Below the pieces are notes generated by a model. That model worked only from the letters and a program-made list of their open reading frames with translations. It was not told the origin of the DNA and did not search any database. From Maricaulis sp039978735 (GTDB lineage Bacteria > Pseudomonadota > Alphaproteobacteria > Caulobacterales > Maricaulaceae), in contig NZ_JBDWAS010000043.1 of the NCBI RefSeq assembly GCF_039978735.1, positions 148,640-212,639 of the forward strand: DNA of 64,000 nt, read 5' to 3'. Positions 17,723-25,249 of this stretch are shown here, piece by piece (position 1 is the first letter of the stretch; each line of letters opens with the position of its first letter). A program made the position numbers and the translations under genes.

Positions 17723-18446
17723 TCAGCGGGATTTGCCCTTGAGCAGCGTGCGATAGCCCTGCGCGATCATCTTGCGTCCATATGCGGCCAGCCGGGCCAT
17801 CTGCGCTTTGAGCGAACTCGTTTTCCAGGCCTCCTGGGCGACGCGATGCGCGCCGAAGACATGGGTCGCGATGGTGCGATAGCTCGCACCATCGCCTTGC
17901 GCATCGATTGTGCGCAGGGCGCGTTTGAGGCGCGCGCGGCGCTGCGGTGAGAGCGGAGGCGCTGCGTCCTCGCTGCCGGTCAGGCGACGATACAGTCGAT
18001 CGGCGGCGGCAAGCCGGATGGCCCACTTGTCGTCGAGCGGCAACACCAGGCCGACCGGTTCGGTCTGTGTGGGATCGATCGGACCAACTAGCACTGTGCC
18101 GTCGCGCAGACGAACCCAGGACAGACCGTTGGCATCGGTGTGGTGTGCGACGATGCGCTCGGTCAGCGGGAGCGACGGCAGGCCGATATCGGGGAGGGGC
18201 GCGATGAGATGAACGGCCGCCGGCGCAGCGGCGGGTAGCCAGAAAACCGGCGCCTCGGGCGCCTCAAGCGCAGGATCGACCGCGAAATCGAAGCCCCCAA
18301 TCGGCGGGTGTGCCGATACCCTCCTTCAGCAAGGGATAGGCCTCGCGATAGCGGTCGTTCCGCCTAAGACACTCCCAGGCGAAACCCGCAAGACTCAGCG
18401 TGTCGAAATGTTCGTAGGCGTCGTCGTCGCGCCAGTCCTTCGCCAT
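17723..18446 (-). CDS. FseA-like DUF6499-DUF2285 excision activator split by a +1 frame change
   Basis: Two overlapping frames make one protein. The first starts at 18446 (ATG, GGAGG 8 bases upstream), encodes the DUF6499 domain (AKDWRDDDAYEHF; GFAWECLRRNDRYREAYPLL) and stops at 18264 after ADWGLRF. The second frame is open across this point and encodes the DUF2285 domain (AVDPALEAPEAPVFWLPA, then LVLPLDDKWAIRLAAADRLY) down to 17723. Start to stop is 724 bases, 3n+1, so skipping one base gives a continuous 240-residue product. In ICEMlSymR7A the same domain pair is joined by programmed +1 frameshifting to make FseA, the activator of rdfS. Here it lies just upstream of an rdfS-like gene. A sequencing error or real mutation cannot be excluded. 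Confidence 0.75.
18276..18300 (-). other. Candidate +1 frameshift site in the fseA-like gene
   Basis: The frames must be joined near here. The minus strand reads GAT TGG GGG CTT CGA TTT in the first frame. A CTT codon followed by C allows the P-site tRNA to slip one base to TTC, as CUU does in the known +1 shift of prfB. Skipping a T in the TTT run instead gives ADWGLR-FAVDP, the usual DUF6499/DUF2285 junction. The C5/G5 run at 18294-18298 and the A3/T3 run at 18285-18287 are also places where a plain indel could have occurred. Confidence 0.5.
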
Positions 18447-18563
18447 GGCGAAGCCTCCGGGGCAGGGCTCAAACACAACATGACGTCCCACGCGCCGGAT
18501 CATTCCCGGCGAGCGTGTGTCTGTACAGCGCAGCCACATGCATCGCTTGATGCGCGCCGTGCA

Positions 18564-18857
18564 TCACGAAGTGAGTGGAGATTCTGGGCGAGGCGCGGTC
18601 TTGAGGAGCTCGCGATAGCCGTGTTCGGTCATCCAGCGCGCACGATTGAGGTGGCGTTTATGCACTTGGCGCGCGCGGTCCGGCTCGGCCTTGGCGTCGA
18701 TACCGAGCAGAACCGGCGCGATCTCCTCCAGCGCGGCACCCGCTTTTTCCGCGTCGAGCAGGCGCGCATAGAGCTTTGCCTGATGGCGGTCGTAGTCGGT
18801 CACCGCATCGCCATTGGGCGGGATGTCGAGGATGGGTGCTTCGCTGGATGCGGACAT
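18564..18857 (-). CDS. QseM-like DUF2285 anti-activator, copy 1
   Basis: A 97-residue stand-alone DUF2285 protein. The domain is visible as LYARLLDAEKAGAALEEI, PVLLGIDAKAEPDRARQVH and RARWMTEHGYRELLK. In ICEMlSymR7A a small DUF2285 protein, QseM, blocks both TraR and FseA and so keeps the element silent. This gene is transcribed divergently from an XRE repressor (19003-19221), exactly as qseM is from qseC. The ATG at 18857 has an AGGATC site upstream. It shares about 51 of 66 aligned residues (hand count) with copy 2 at 19244-19534, so the pair arose by duplication. Assignment is by domain and layout. Confidence 0.7.
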   Translation of the reverse strand: MSASSEAPILDIPPNGDAVTDYDRHQAKLYARLLDAEKAGAALEEIAPVLLGIDAKAEPDRARQVHKRHLNRARWMTEHGYRELLKTAPRPESPLTS

Positions 18858-18952
18858 GAAAGATCCTGATGCGGAGACCGTGACCATTGATGACTCTGAA
18901 ACCCTGACCGCTGCAAGGGATATCCCCGTTGCAGCGCGCGCTTCTGTTTCCG

Positions 18953-18981
18953 CGTATTATAATACGTCGCATTAAAATGCG
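18953..18981. promoter_or_regulatory. Double palindromic operator between QseM-like 1 and QseC-like 1
   Basis: In the 145-base divergent gap, CGTATTATAATACG (18953-18966) is a perfect 14-bp palindrome that contains a consensus -10 TATAAT. CGCATT-AA-AATGCG (18968-18981) is a second inverted repeat of closely similar shape. The centres are 15 bases apart. Paired palindromes overlapping a -10 box are what an XRE-type repressor such as QseC would bind. Confidence 0.7.
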
Positions 18982-19002
18982 CGATCCGCATTTTTCTGGC
19001 GG

Positions 19003-19221
19003 ATGGATATCCGCGACGTTTTTGGCCGCAATCTCAAACGCTATCGGTCGCAGGCGGGCCTGAGTCAGGATGTCCTCGCCGCGAAGATGGGCGTCGACCG
19101 CGCTCATGTCAGTGCGATGGAGCGCGGCCAACAGAATGTCACGATCATCACGCTTTGGCATGCTGCGCTGGCGCTGGAGGTGAAACCGGCCGCGTTGCTG
19201 GAGGATGGTGACGAGCAGTGA
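19003..19221 (+). CDS. QseC-like XRE-family repressor, copy 1
   Basis: A 72-residue single-domain lambda-repressor-like DNA-binding protein. The HTH is LSQDVLAAKMGVDRAHVSAM with the preceding FGRNLKRYRSQAG helix. It is divergent from QseM-like copy 1 across a gap with two palindromes. In ICEMlSymR7A the equivalent QseC represses qseM and autoregulates through two operators, giving a bistable switch for excision and transfer. Only a weak ribosome site is visible before the ATG. It is clearly related to, but more diverged from, the copy at 19620-19850 than the two QseM-like proteins are from each other. Confidence 0.72.
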   Translation: MDIRDVFGRNLKRYRSQAGLSQDVLAAKMGVDRAHVSAMERGQQNVTIITLWHAALALEVKPAALLEDGDEQ

Positions 19222-19243
19222 GCATGCCGACTTGGATTGCCCC

Positions 19244-19534
19244 TCATGTCGGCACAGCGTCTTCGGGAAATCCGGTTTTGAGCAGATCGCGATAGCCGTG
19301 CTGGACCATCCAGCGGGCGCGATTGAGATGGCGCCTATGCACGTGGCGTGCCCGGTCCGGCTCAATCTTGGCGTCGATGCCCAGCAGGATCGGTGAGATT
19401 TCTTCGAGCGGTGCACCGGCCTGTTCTGCGTCGAGCAGGCGTATGTAGAGCGCCAGATGATCGCGGTCGTAGGCGGTGATGGCATCCCCGTCCGGCGGTT
19501 TGTCATCGACGGACAAGTCGTTTCTGGTAGCCAT
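19244..19534 (-). CDS. QseM-like DUF2285 anti-activator, copy 2
   Basis: A 96-residue DUF2285 protein, the second copy of the small anti-activator-like gene. It keeps the same blocks as copy 1 (LYIRLLDAEQAGAPLEEI, PILLGIDAKIEPDRARHVH, RARWMVQHGYRDLLK) with a different N-terminal tail. It is divergent from the XRE gene at 19620 and lies 22 bases beyond the end of QseC-like 1, so the whole divergent module is repeated in tandem. The ATG at 19534 is chosen because residues upstream in the longer frame overlap the operator. It may target FseA, TraR-like proteins or a different partner from copy 1; the sequence does not say. Confidence 0.7.
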   Translation of the reverse strand: MATRNDLSVDDKPPDGDAITAYDRDHLALYIRLLDAEQAGAPLEEISPILLGIDAKIEPDRARHVHRRHLNRARWMVQHGYRDLLKTGFPEDAVPT

Positions 19535-19570
19535 GAGATATCCCGCGGCAACGGTTCGGATGCGGATTGT

Positions 19571-19597
19571 AGAGTATACTCCGTGGTAAGATACTCT
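19571..19597. promoter_or_regulatory. Operator between QseM-like 2 and QseC-like 2
   Basis: AGAGTAT (19571-19577) and ATACTCT (19591-19597) form a perfect inverted repeat with a 13-base spacer, and the left part is itself a 10-bp palindrome, GAGTATACTC (19572-19581). The half-site differs from that of module 1 (CGTATTA), so the two repressors probably have separate specificities. Confidence 0.65.
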
Positions 19598-19619
19598 GCA
19601 AACGCGGCCTCTCCTCGTC

Positions 19620-19850
19620 ATGACGATACGAGAGGTTCTTGCCGCCAATCTGAGACGGTACCGGCAGTCTGCGGGGCTTTCTCAAGAAGAGCTGGCGCAT
19701 CGCGCGGGCATCGACCGCACCTATGTCAGCGCGCTGGAGCGCTGCCAGTATGCGGCCAGTATCGATGTCGTCGACGGTCTGGCGCGGGCGTTGGCCGTGC
19801 AGGCCTACATGCTGGTCAAGGACGACGGGAAGGGCGATGGCGCCGAGTAA
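19620..19850 (+). CDS. QseC-like XRE-family repressor, copy 2
   Basis: A 76-residue XRE-type DNA-binding protein: AANLRRYRQSAGLSQEELAH, then RAGIDRTYVSALERCQYAAS as the HTH and its flank. It is divergent from QseM-like copy 2 across an 85-base gap containing an inverted-repeat operator. No ribosome site is obvious before the ATG, as for copy 1, so translation may start on a short or leaderless transcript. The likely job is to repress its own promoter and the partner gene's. No other gene follows on this strand before the DUF4143 ATPase, which converges from the right. Confidence 0.72.
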   Translation: MTIREVLAANLRRYRQSAGLSQEELAHRAGIDRTYVSALERCQYAASIDVVDGLARALAVQAYMLVKDDGKGDGAE

Positions 19851-19996
19851 GACCCACGCCGTCAACCGGCAGCCGGTTCAGACAGCGCAACAACGTCATG
19901 AGAAACGACAATCAGATATCATGCCCCGGTCATGGCGACGACGGGGCGTCGATAGCCGACGCTTCGACTAAGATGACCCGTTTAAGCGTTTGCGAC

Positions 19997-21229
19997 TCAG
20001 CTCCACATCGACGCAAACGGGACCGCAGTGAGCCGATCCCCAAAACTAAGCACCTCGTCACCGGCGTAGATGACGATGCCTTGGAACGGGAAATCTCCGG
20101 CGAGATTGTCGCGGAACCAGGCCAGATGTTTGAAGTCCTCAGCCCGAACGGTCGCCGAAGCCTTTACCTCTACGCCCAAGCGGGCGCCATCCTCAACCCG
20201 CTCAACCAGGAAGTCGATCTCTCTCTTCTCCCAATCGCGATAGTGATAGAGCAGGTAATCACTCGTCGTGTCGATCTGTGCGGAGAGCTCACCGAACACC
20301 AATGTTTCAGCCAGTTTCCCCGAACGGTCAGCATCCAGCTTCATTTGTGCGGGACGCCAGTCGAGTATCGATCCCATTAGACCGCTGTCGGTCATGAAGA
20401 CCTTCGGATGCTTGGCGACACGGGCATAGTCGTTTTTGGTCCAGGCCGGTACGCGCTCCAAAAGATAGAGCGCTTCCAGCGCGTTGAGATAGGACTCGAC
20501 GGTGGGACGTTTGATGGCCAAGCTGGATGTGATGCCGGCAACATCGAGCAGCTTCGAAGACCACGCCGCCGTCACTTGGACGAGTTTGTGCATCGCATCG
20601 GCACGTCGGATGTGCAGAATGTCTTTGAGATCGCGGTCAAGCAGAGTGCTGACATAATCTCGGTGCCATTGCCGCCGTTCGGTGAACGCAGACGACAGCA
20701 CTTCAGGGTAACCGCCGCGAAGGCCGATCTCCAGAAGGGCGTCTCGGTCGACTTTGCTCGTCGGACGGCCAATGCCGGCATTCAGGGCCCGTTTCAAAAA
20801 ATCTGGCTTGGCCCCGGAGATTTCCGCCTGAGACAGAGGGCGCAGGCGGACCTTTGCGATGCGGCCGGCCAATGATTCCTGGACACTCGGAAGTGCGTTC
20901 AGATTGGCGGATCCGGTGAGAAGGTATTGTCCGGGGCGGGTATCTTCGTCCACCACCATTTTTATCGAGGAGAGAAGTTCCGGTTCTCTTTGCACCTCAT
21001 CGATTATCAAGGTGTCGGCGTCGTGTTTGACGAAGCTAACCGGATCAGCCGAAGCGGCATCGCGCTGCGTTTTATTGTCTAGCGTGCGATATTCGAATTG
21101 AGCGCCATTGAGCGATCTGGCGAGCGTTGTTTTTCCGCATTGGCGTGGCCCGGATAGCATCACGACTCGCCTTTGGCGGAGCATTTCCTCAATTCGGTCT
21201 TTTTGCCAACGCTCGATATATGAACACAT
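19997..21229 (-). CDS. AAA_14/DUF4143 family ATPase
   Basis: A 410-residue ATPase. Walker A is MLSGPRQCGKTTLARSL (about residues 24-40), Walker B LIIDEVQREPELL, and the sensor region QYLLTGSANLNALP. The C-terminal half is the DUF4143 domain, with a predicted nuclease-like core (DYLLYHYRDWEKREIDFLVE, then GVEVKAS, the D/E-x-K motif of the PD-(D/E)xK fold). The family is widespread and patchily inherited; its biological role is unsettled, with defence or mobile-element roles suspected. It is a single gene, and the DNA upstream is AT-rich and full of repeats (21244-21394), unlike the neighbouring genes, suggesting separate acquisition. Confidence 0.88.
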   Translation of the reverse strand: MCSYIERWQKDRIEEMLRQRRVVMLSGPRQCGKTTLARSLNGAQFEYRTLDNKTQRDAASADPVSFVKHDADTLIIDEVQREPELLSSIKMVVDEDTRPGQYLLTGSANLNALPSVQESLAGRIAKVRLRPLSQAEISGAKPDFLKRALNAGIGRPTSKVDRDALLEIGLRGGYPEVLSSAFTERRQWHRDYVSTLLDRDLKDILHIRRADAMHKLVQVTAAWSSKLLDVAGITSSLAIKRPTVESYLNALEALYLLERVPAWTKNDYARVAKHPKVFMTDSGLMGSILDWRPAQMKLDADRSGKLAETLVFGELSAQIDTTSDYLLYHYRDWEKREIDFLVERVEDGARLGVEVKASATVRAEDFKHLAWFRDNLAGDFPFQGIVIYAGDEVLSFGDRLTAVPFASMWS

Positions 21230-21243
21230 AAATTTGCTTCGGA

Positions 21244-21293
21244 GTTACAATTTCCATTTTGGACGCGAAATTCGCATTCCGGGAAATTGTAAC
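21244..21293. repeat. 12-bp perfect inverted repeat in the ATPase promoter region
   Basis: GTTACAATTTCC (21244-21255) and GGAAATTGTAAC (21282-21293) are exact reverse complements, 26 bases apart, just upstream of the DUF4143 ATPase start. Between them is a small palindrome, GCGAA-A-TTCGC (21265-21275). The right arm is also the first unit of the 23-bp array, so the same motif is used in both orientations. Confidence 0.75.
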
Positions 21294-21394
21294 TAATTTA
21301 CCCGGGAAATAGCAAATGCCCTTTTCGGGGAATTCTAATTTTAGATGTCGGGAAAATGTAAGTTAGAGCATCGGGAAAATCCTATTAGCGTTAA
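21280..21394. repeat. Five-unit 23-bp periodic repeat array
   Basis: The motif CGGGAAAT or CGGGAAAA recurs at 21280, 21303, 21326 (as CGGGGAAT), 21349 and 21372, exactly every 23 bases, usually followed after a base or two by TAA-type sequence. Only the first 8-13 bases of each unit are conserved; the rest varies. A further CGGGAAATTG lies out of phase at 21408. Spacing of about two helical turns would place all motifs on one DNA face, as in iterons or multi-site operators. No gene overlaps it. Confidence 0.7.
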
Positions 21395-21574
21395 AGAGGG
21401 CGCGAACCGGGAAATTGGTCCTCAAAAGCACAAACCCGAATTTGTTCCGTTCGCGCGTGAGAAGAGAGACCGAAAATTTAGGCGCTCATTGCTGCAAGCG
21501 GGCGACAAAGACGGAGCCTCGAAACGTCGGGAACATGCCCCGCCCGACGGATCGAGCGGGGCATCGAGGGCATG

Positions 21575-21907
21575 TCAGTCGCCATTGCGGCGGCTGGGGC
21601 GCGACCAGATCAGGCTGTAGCTGGTCTCGTCGTCGCCCGTTGCATCGTCGAAAAGGTTGGCGTAGATCGGTGCGACGAAGCTCGGATCGTCGAGCTTGAG
21701 GCTGAGATAATCGCGGCCCTCGTTCGAGCGCTTCGACCAGGCGGCGCCAATCTCGGCGCGGCCGACGAAGACGCGGTGGCTCGGGGCATTCTCGCCGGAC
21801 GAACCGGTCTCGGGAACGATGCGAACGCTCTTCGCCTGAACGCTCAAGGTGACAATTTCACCGACGAACTCGTTGCCGGATTTCTTGAAGGTACCGATGG
21901 TGGCCAT
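21575..21907 (-). CDS. DUF736 domain protein
   Basis: A 110-residue protein of the DUF736 family, which is nearly confined to alphaproteobacterial plasmids and conjugative elements. Recognisable are the start MATIGTFKKSGNEFVGEI, the middle RVFVGRAEIGAAW and the end DETSYSLIWSR. The ATG at 21907 has an AAGGAGAA site 6 bases upstream. A longer in-frame extension to 22192 is of low quality and ignored. The family's function is unknown; its constant company with ardC, parB-like and DUF2493 genes suggests a role in establishment in the new host. Confidence 0.88.
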   Translation of the reverse strand: MATIGTFKKSGNEFVGEIVTLSVQAKSVRIVPETGSSGENAPSHRVFVGRAEIGAAWSKRSNEGRDYLSLKLDDPSFVAPIYANLFDDATGDDETSYSLIWSRPSRRNGD

Positions 21908-22372
21908 GTCAGTTCTCCTTTGGCTCTCGAGCCCGCGCCCGTCGCGGCCTCGATGGCGATCGACCCGGCCGGGACGGCCGCCGGCGCAGCCCCTTGGGCC
22001 CGTAGCGGCAGCGGAGGAGGGCGCGCTCGGGCTTTCTTGTGTTTCGCGAGGAATGGGCTTCGCCCAGGGGAAGAAAGCGCGCGCGCGCCATTGCGCTAAA
22101 GGCGGCCGAGGCGTCCGCCGGTCCCGGCCAGATCCGGCCATGAGAGGCCGCAACGGACGCGGATATCGAACAGGAAGACACCAGACGGCCACCGATCCGA
22201 CCCGGCAAGGTCCCGGCCGTGTGTGTCGTGCAAGGACAGGACGGCGCGCGCGGATCGGCGGGAATGCCCGGCACCGTCATCCCGGGCGCGGCTGTTGCCG
22301 AGGATGGCCGCCACTCGTCACGGGGTCTGCATGACGGCGCGGCTACGGGATCGATGTCCGAGGTCGCCGCGC

Positions 22373-22807
22373 TCAGCGGGGTGCCGGTTCGTGGGGCAGC
22401 CTTAGCAATCGGTGACGGGAGGCGATCCGCACCCAGGCGGTCCCACCGATGACGAGCGCACCGGCACTGGCAAGGATCGCCGTCCAGATCTCGCTGGACC
22501 CGCCCAAGGCGAAGACGCCTTTGACCATGTGGAAGCCGGCAAGACCGGCCGGCAGGGCGTAGAGCATGGCGAGCGACACGCGCAACAGCCTCGACCGGAG
22601 TGTGGCGATGGCGGTCTGGCCGAGCCGCCATATTATTGCCCCGCCGAGGACGGCGCAGGCCCCCGCGCCGAGGGGCCCCGCGCCGCGATCGAGCGCGATG
22701 TGTCCGGCGGTGACCGCAATGAAGACGGGAAACGCGTAGACGGCGAGATTGAAGAGCCATCGGCAAACGAGGCCCAGGCCGAGCAGGCCGAAGAGGGTGG
22801 GTAGCAT
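22373..22807 (-). CDS. Hypothetical four-helix membrane protein of the element
   Basis: A 144-residue, strongly hydrophobic protein with about four membrane segments (LFGLLGLGLVCRWLFNLAVY; VFIAVTAGHIALD; LAMLYALPAGLAGFHMV; WTAILASAGALVIGG) and a basic C-terminus. I do not recognise a named family. It lies between the DUF736 and DUF2493 genes on the same strand, and proteins of this kind are part of the conserved maintenance block in similar elements. A GGAGAT site precedes the ATG. The 465 bases between it and DUF736 contain no convincing gene. Confidence 0.6.
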   Translation of the reverse strand: MLPTLFGLLGLGLVCRWLFNLAVYAFPVFIAVTAGHIALDRGAGPLGAGACAVLGGAIIWRLGQTAIATLRSRLLRVSLAMLYALPAGLAGFHMVKGVFALGGSSEIWTAILASAGALVIGGTAWVRIASRHRLLRLPHEPAPR

Positions 22808-22936
22808 TACGGGCGATCTCCTATTGAGGGTGAACGCGCCTCCACCGCCGCCACGGCGCTATCAAAATATAGCAAACACGATCCCACCCCGGAAGGTCCG
22901 GGGCGAGATCGCGCGATGTCGACATTGCATCGCCGC

Positions 22937-23857
22937 TCAGGTGGATGCGCGGGGTCCGCCCCGAAAATCGAAGAGCGGCACGCCCATCTGTCGGGCCTTG
23001 TCGGCGAGATTGTCGGTGATACCGGAACCGGCAAAGACGATGAGGCCGATCGGCCCGGTGTCGAGCAATTGGTCATTGCGCTTGAAGGGGGCTGCCTTGC
23101 CATGCCGGGTCCAGTCCGGCTTGAAGACGATCTGGGGGCATCCGCGATCTTCGGCCCAGCAGGCGGCGATCCGGTCCGCGCCGCGCGGGGCGCCCCCGTG
23201 CAGCAAGACCATGTCGGCATGTTTGGCGTGAACGCGATCGAGAGCCGTCCAGATGGCATGATGATCGGTGCAGTCCAGACCGCCGGCAAATGCGATCCGC
23301 GGACCGGACGGAAGCAGGGGTTCGATCTCGGCCTTTCGCTTGGCCTGGAGAAAATCGCGGCTGTCGATCAGTGCCGCCGTGAGGGCGCGCCGGTGGGTGT
23401 GTGAGCCGGCGCGCGGCCGCCAGGCCTGCCCGGTCTGCGTTTCAAAGAGGTCTGCGGCCAGATCGCGCATGTCTTCATAGCTGTCGCGCCGTGCGATGAG
23501 GGTACGGCCCGCATCGATCAGGGTTTCCAATTCGACCGAGCGGATTTCCGACCCGTCCTGCGCCCGCTGGGACTGGCGTTGCGCCTGTTCGTTGGCGTCC
23601 AGTTCGCGGTCGAGACGCACGGTCTGCCGGTGAAAGAGATTGACCGTCGACCAGAGCAGAGCGTCCAGATCCGGTTCGAGCCCGGTATCGGTGACCAGGG
23701 TGACAAGACTGTCGAACATGTCGCCGAGCGCGCCCTTGAGCGCTTCGGTCTCGGGCAGGGGGCGGGGATCGGCCTCGTCGGCGGTGTGGCGATGGCCATA
23801 GAGTCGCAAGGCCTCAAGGGCGTGTGCGGTCGGGGTGTCGGTCGTGTCGACTGTCAT
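22937..23857 (-). CDS. DUF2493 (SLOG/YspA-like) protein
   Basis: A 306-residue protein. The N-terminal 170 residues are helical and charged. The C-terminal part is the DUF2493 domain, a Rossmann-like SLOG fold thought to bind nucleotide-type ligands: RIAFAGGLDCTDHHAIWTAL, LLHGGAPRGADRIAACWAED, IVFAGSGITDNLADKARQMG. The Gly-rich GGAPRGAD loop is the expected ligand site. The ATG at 23857 follows an AGGAGAG site. Its place in the block ardC-parB-toprim-DUF2493-DUF736 is standard for these elements. Biochemical function unknown; signalling or antirestriction roles have been suspected for SLOG proteins. Confidence 0.85.
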   Translation of the reverse strand: MTVDTTDTPTAHALEALRLYGHRHTADEADPRPLPETEALKGALGDMFDSLVTLVTDTGLEPDLDALLWSTVNLFHRQTVRLDRELDANEQAQRQSQRAQDGSEIRSVELETLIDAGRTLIARRDSYEDMRDLAADLFETQTGQAWRPRAGSHTHRRALTAALIDSRDFLQAKRKAEIEPLLPSGPRIAFAGGLDCTDHHAIWTALDRVHAKHADMVLLHGGAPRGADRIAACWAEDRGCPQIVFKPDWTRHGKAAPFKRNDQLLDTGPIGLIVFAGSGITDNLADKARQMGVPLFDFRGGPRAST

Positions 23858-24102
23858 GATGATCTCTCCTGGATGATGCGCGCCGCGCCGGTCGCGGCCT
23901 GTCCGGGCGGATCCCAAGCGGGGGCCGTCCGGGCCGGCATGGCCACAGCCGCCGCAGCGTGAGCGAAGGACGGCGACGGCGCCGCCGGAGCCGTTGCCGG
24001 ACCGGAGGGGCGCCGCTCTTTGCCGCCCCTCTTGGACAGGCCGACGGCGCGGTGTCATGCAAAGAGACGGCGTGTGACGAGGTCGAGGAGCGGACCGACC
24101 GG

Positions 24103-25155
24103 TCAGAGCGAAGAGGATGTGAGCCCCTGCCGGATATCGTCGGGCGCGAGTTGCGGCCGCAGATGGCGGCGAAGACGCGCCACGCCGTGGGCCTGAAGAT
24201 CGTCGTTGAAATCCGGCTTGTGCGGCCAGAGCCGGATCGTCTCGATGCCGTCCCGTTCCGCCTGCGCCGCGAGATGACCGGCCGCTGCGATGCCGGCCTT
24301 ATCGGCATCGACAGCGATATAGAGGCGTTTGAGGCCAGCGGGCAGGATCAGGGCGGCGAGATGCGGGGCGGAGAGGGCGGCGACGGCCGGCAGATGGGGC
24401 AAGGCTTTGCGCAGCGAGAGCACGGTTTCCAGCCCTTCGCCGGCGACCACCCGGTCCACCACCCGACCGAAGTGTACGCCGTGACCGCGCCAGGCCCCCA
24501 TCGCCTTGCGCGGATTGTCGAGCGGGGCCTTGCCCGCTGTTGCCGGATCGAGCCAGGTCCGGTGCAGACCGGTGATGTGGCCCTCGATATCGGTGATCTG
24601 GGCGAGTAGGGCCGGCCAGGCCTCCGGGCGGGCGGTCTTTGGCCGGCCGTCGCGCCGATAATAGCAATGCGAATGAAAGCGCAGGGCCGGTAGTGGCCCC
24701 AGGTCCGACAAGTGGCGGCCGGCGAGATAGCGGTCGGCGAGCGTGCCGGCGATCGGTTGACCCCCGGCCCAAAGCCGCCGGGCGGCCGCGATCGATCCGG
24801 TGCGCGTCGGGGCGGTGCGCCCCGGCGTCGTCCACGCCGGAGCGGGATGCGGCTGGTTGAGAAAGCGGCGGGCCTCGTCGAGCGTGTCGCCGAGCGACGT
24901 CAGCCCCAGTTGCGCGGCGATAAGATCGAGAAGATCGCCATGATCGCCCGTGGCGGCATCGGTCCATTTGCCGGCCGCGCCGGGACCGTGCGATGGACCG
25001 GTCAGGCGCACGAACAGGCTGTGCCCGGGAGCATTTTGGACATTGCCGACGATCCAGTAGCGGCCCTGCTTGCGGCCCTTCGACAGATAGTGCCGGCAGA
25101 TCGCTTCGGCGTGTCGTGAAAGCTGCCGGGCCATCTTCGATGCCGTGCTGGTCAT
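24103..25155 (-). CDS. Toprim-domain protein (plasmid/ICE primase-like)
   Basis: A 350-residue protein with an N-terminal CHC2-like or DUF7146-type region (RHAEAICRHYLSKGRKQGRY) and a C-terminal toprim fold: the acidic Glu in VVAGEGLETVLSLRKALP and the DxD in LYIAVDADKAGIAAAGHLA. Such proteins are primase-like enzymes of mobile elements and could prime synthesis of the complementary strand after transfer. The ATG at 25155 is in a G-rich context with a poor ribosome site, 94 bases after the parB-like gene, and a terminator-like hairpin lies in that gap. A longer frame to 25809 overlaps parB and is rejected. Confidence 0.85.
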   Translation of the reverse strand: MTSTASKMARQLSRHAEAICRHYLSKGRKQGRYWIVGNVQNAPGHSLFVRLTGPSHGPGAAGKWTDAATGDHGDLLDLIAAQLGLTSLGDTLDEARRFLNQPHPAPAWTTPGRTAPTRTGSIAAARRLWAGGQPIAGTLADRYLAGRHLSDLGPLPALRFHSHCYYRRDGRPKTARPEAWPALLAQITDIEGHITGLHRTWLDPATAGKAPLDNPRKAMGAWRGHGVHFGRVVDRVVAGEGLETVLSLRKALPHLPAVAALSAPHLAALILPAGLKRLYIAVDADKAGIAAAGHLAAQAERDGIETIRLWPHKPDFNDDLQAHGVARLRRHLRPQLAPDDIRQGLTSSSL

Positions 25156-25181
25156 AGGGGGCCCCCCGGATGGTGTGGGCG

Positions 25182-25216
25182 AAAAAGGGGGGAGCCCGCC
25201 ACAGCGGGCGGGCTCC
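25182..25216 (-). terminator. Factor-independent terminator after the ParB-like gene
   Basis: GGAGCCCGCC (25191-25200) and GGCGGGCTCC (25207-25216) are perfect 10-bp arms with a 6-base loop. Read on the minus strand, the stem is followed by C residues and TTTTT (25186-25182). It lies 34 bases past the ParB-like stop and would separate this gene from the toprim gene. Confidence 0.7.
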
Positions 25217-25249
25217 AGGGGAGGGACGGGAGCGTGAGGCGGCTCCCGG

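Noticed and set aside
21280..21394. CRISPR array
   Set aside because: The 23-bp period leaves almost no spacer, units are only partly conserved, and no cas genes are present.
21345..21620. 91-residue plus-strand frame across the 23-bp array
   Set aside because: It begins inside the repeat array and ends inside the DUF736 gene on the other strand; no ribosome site.
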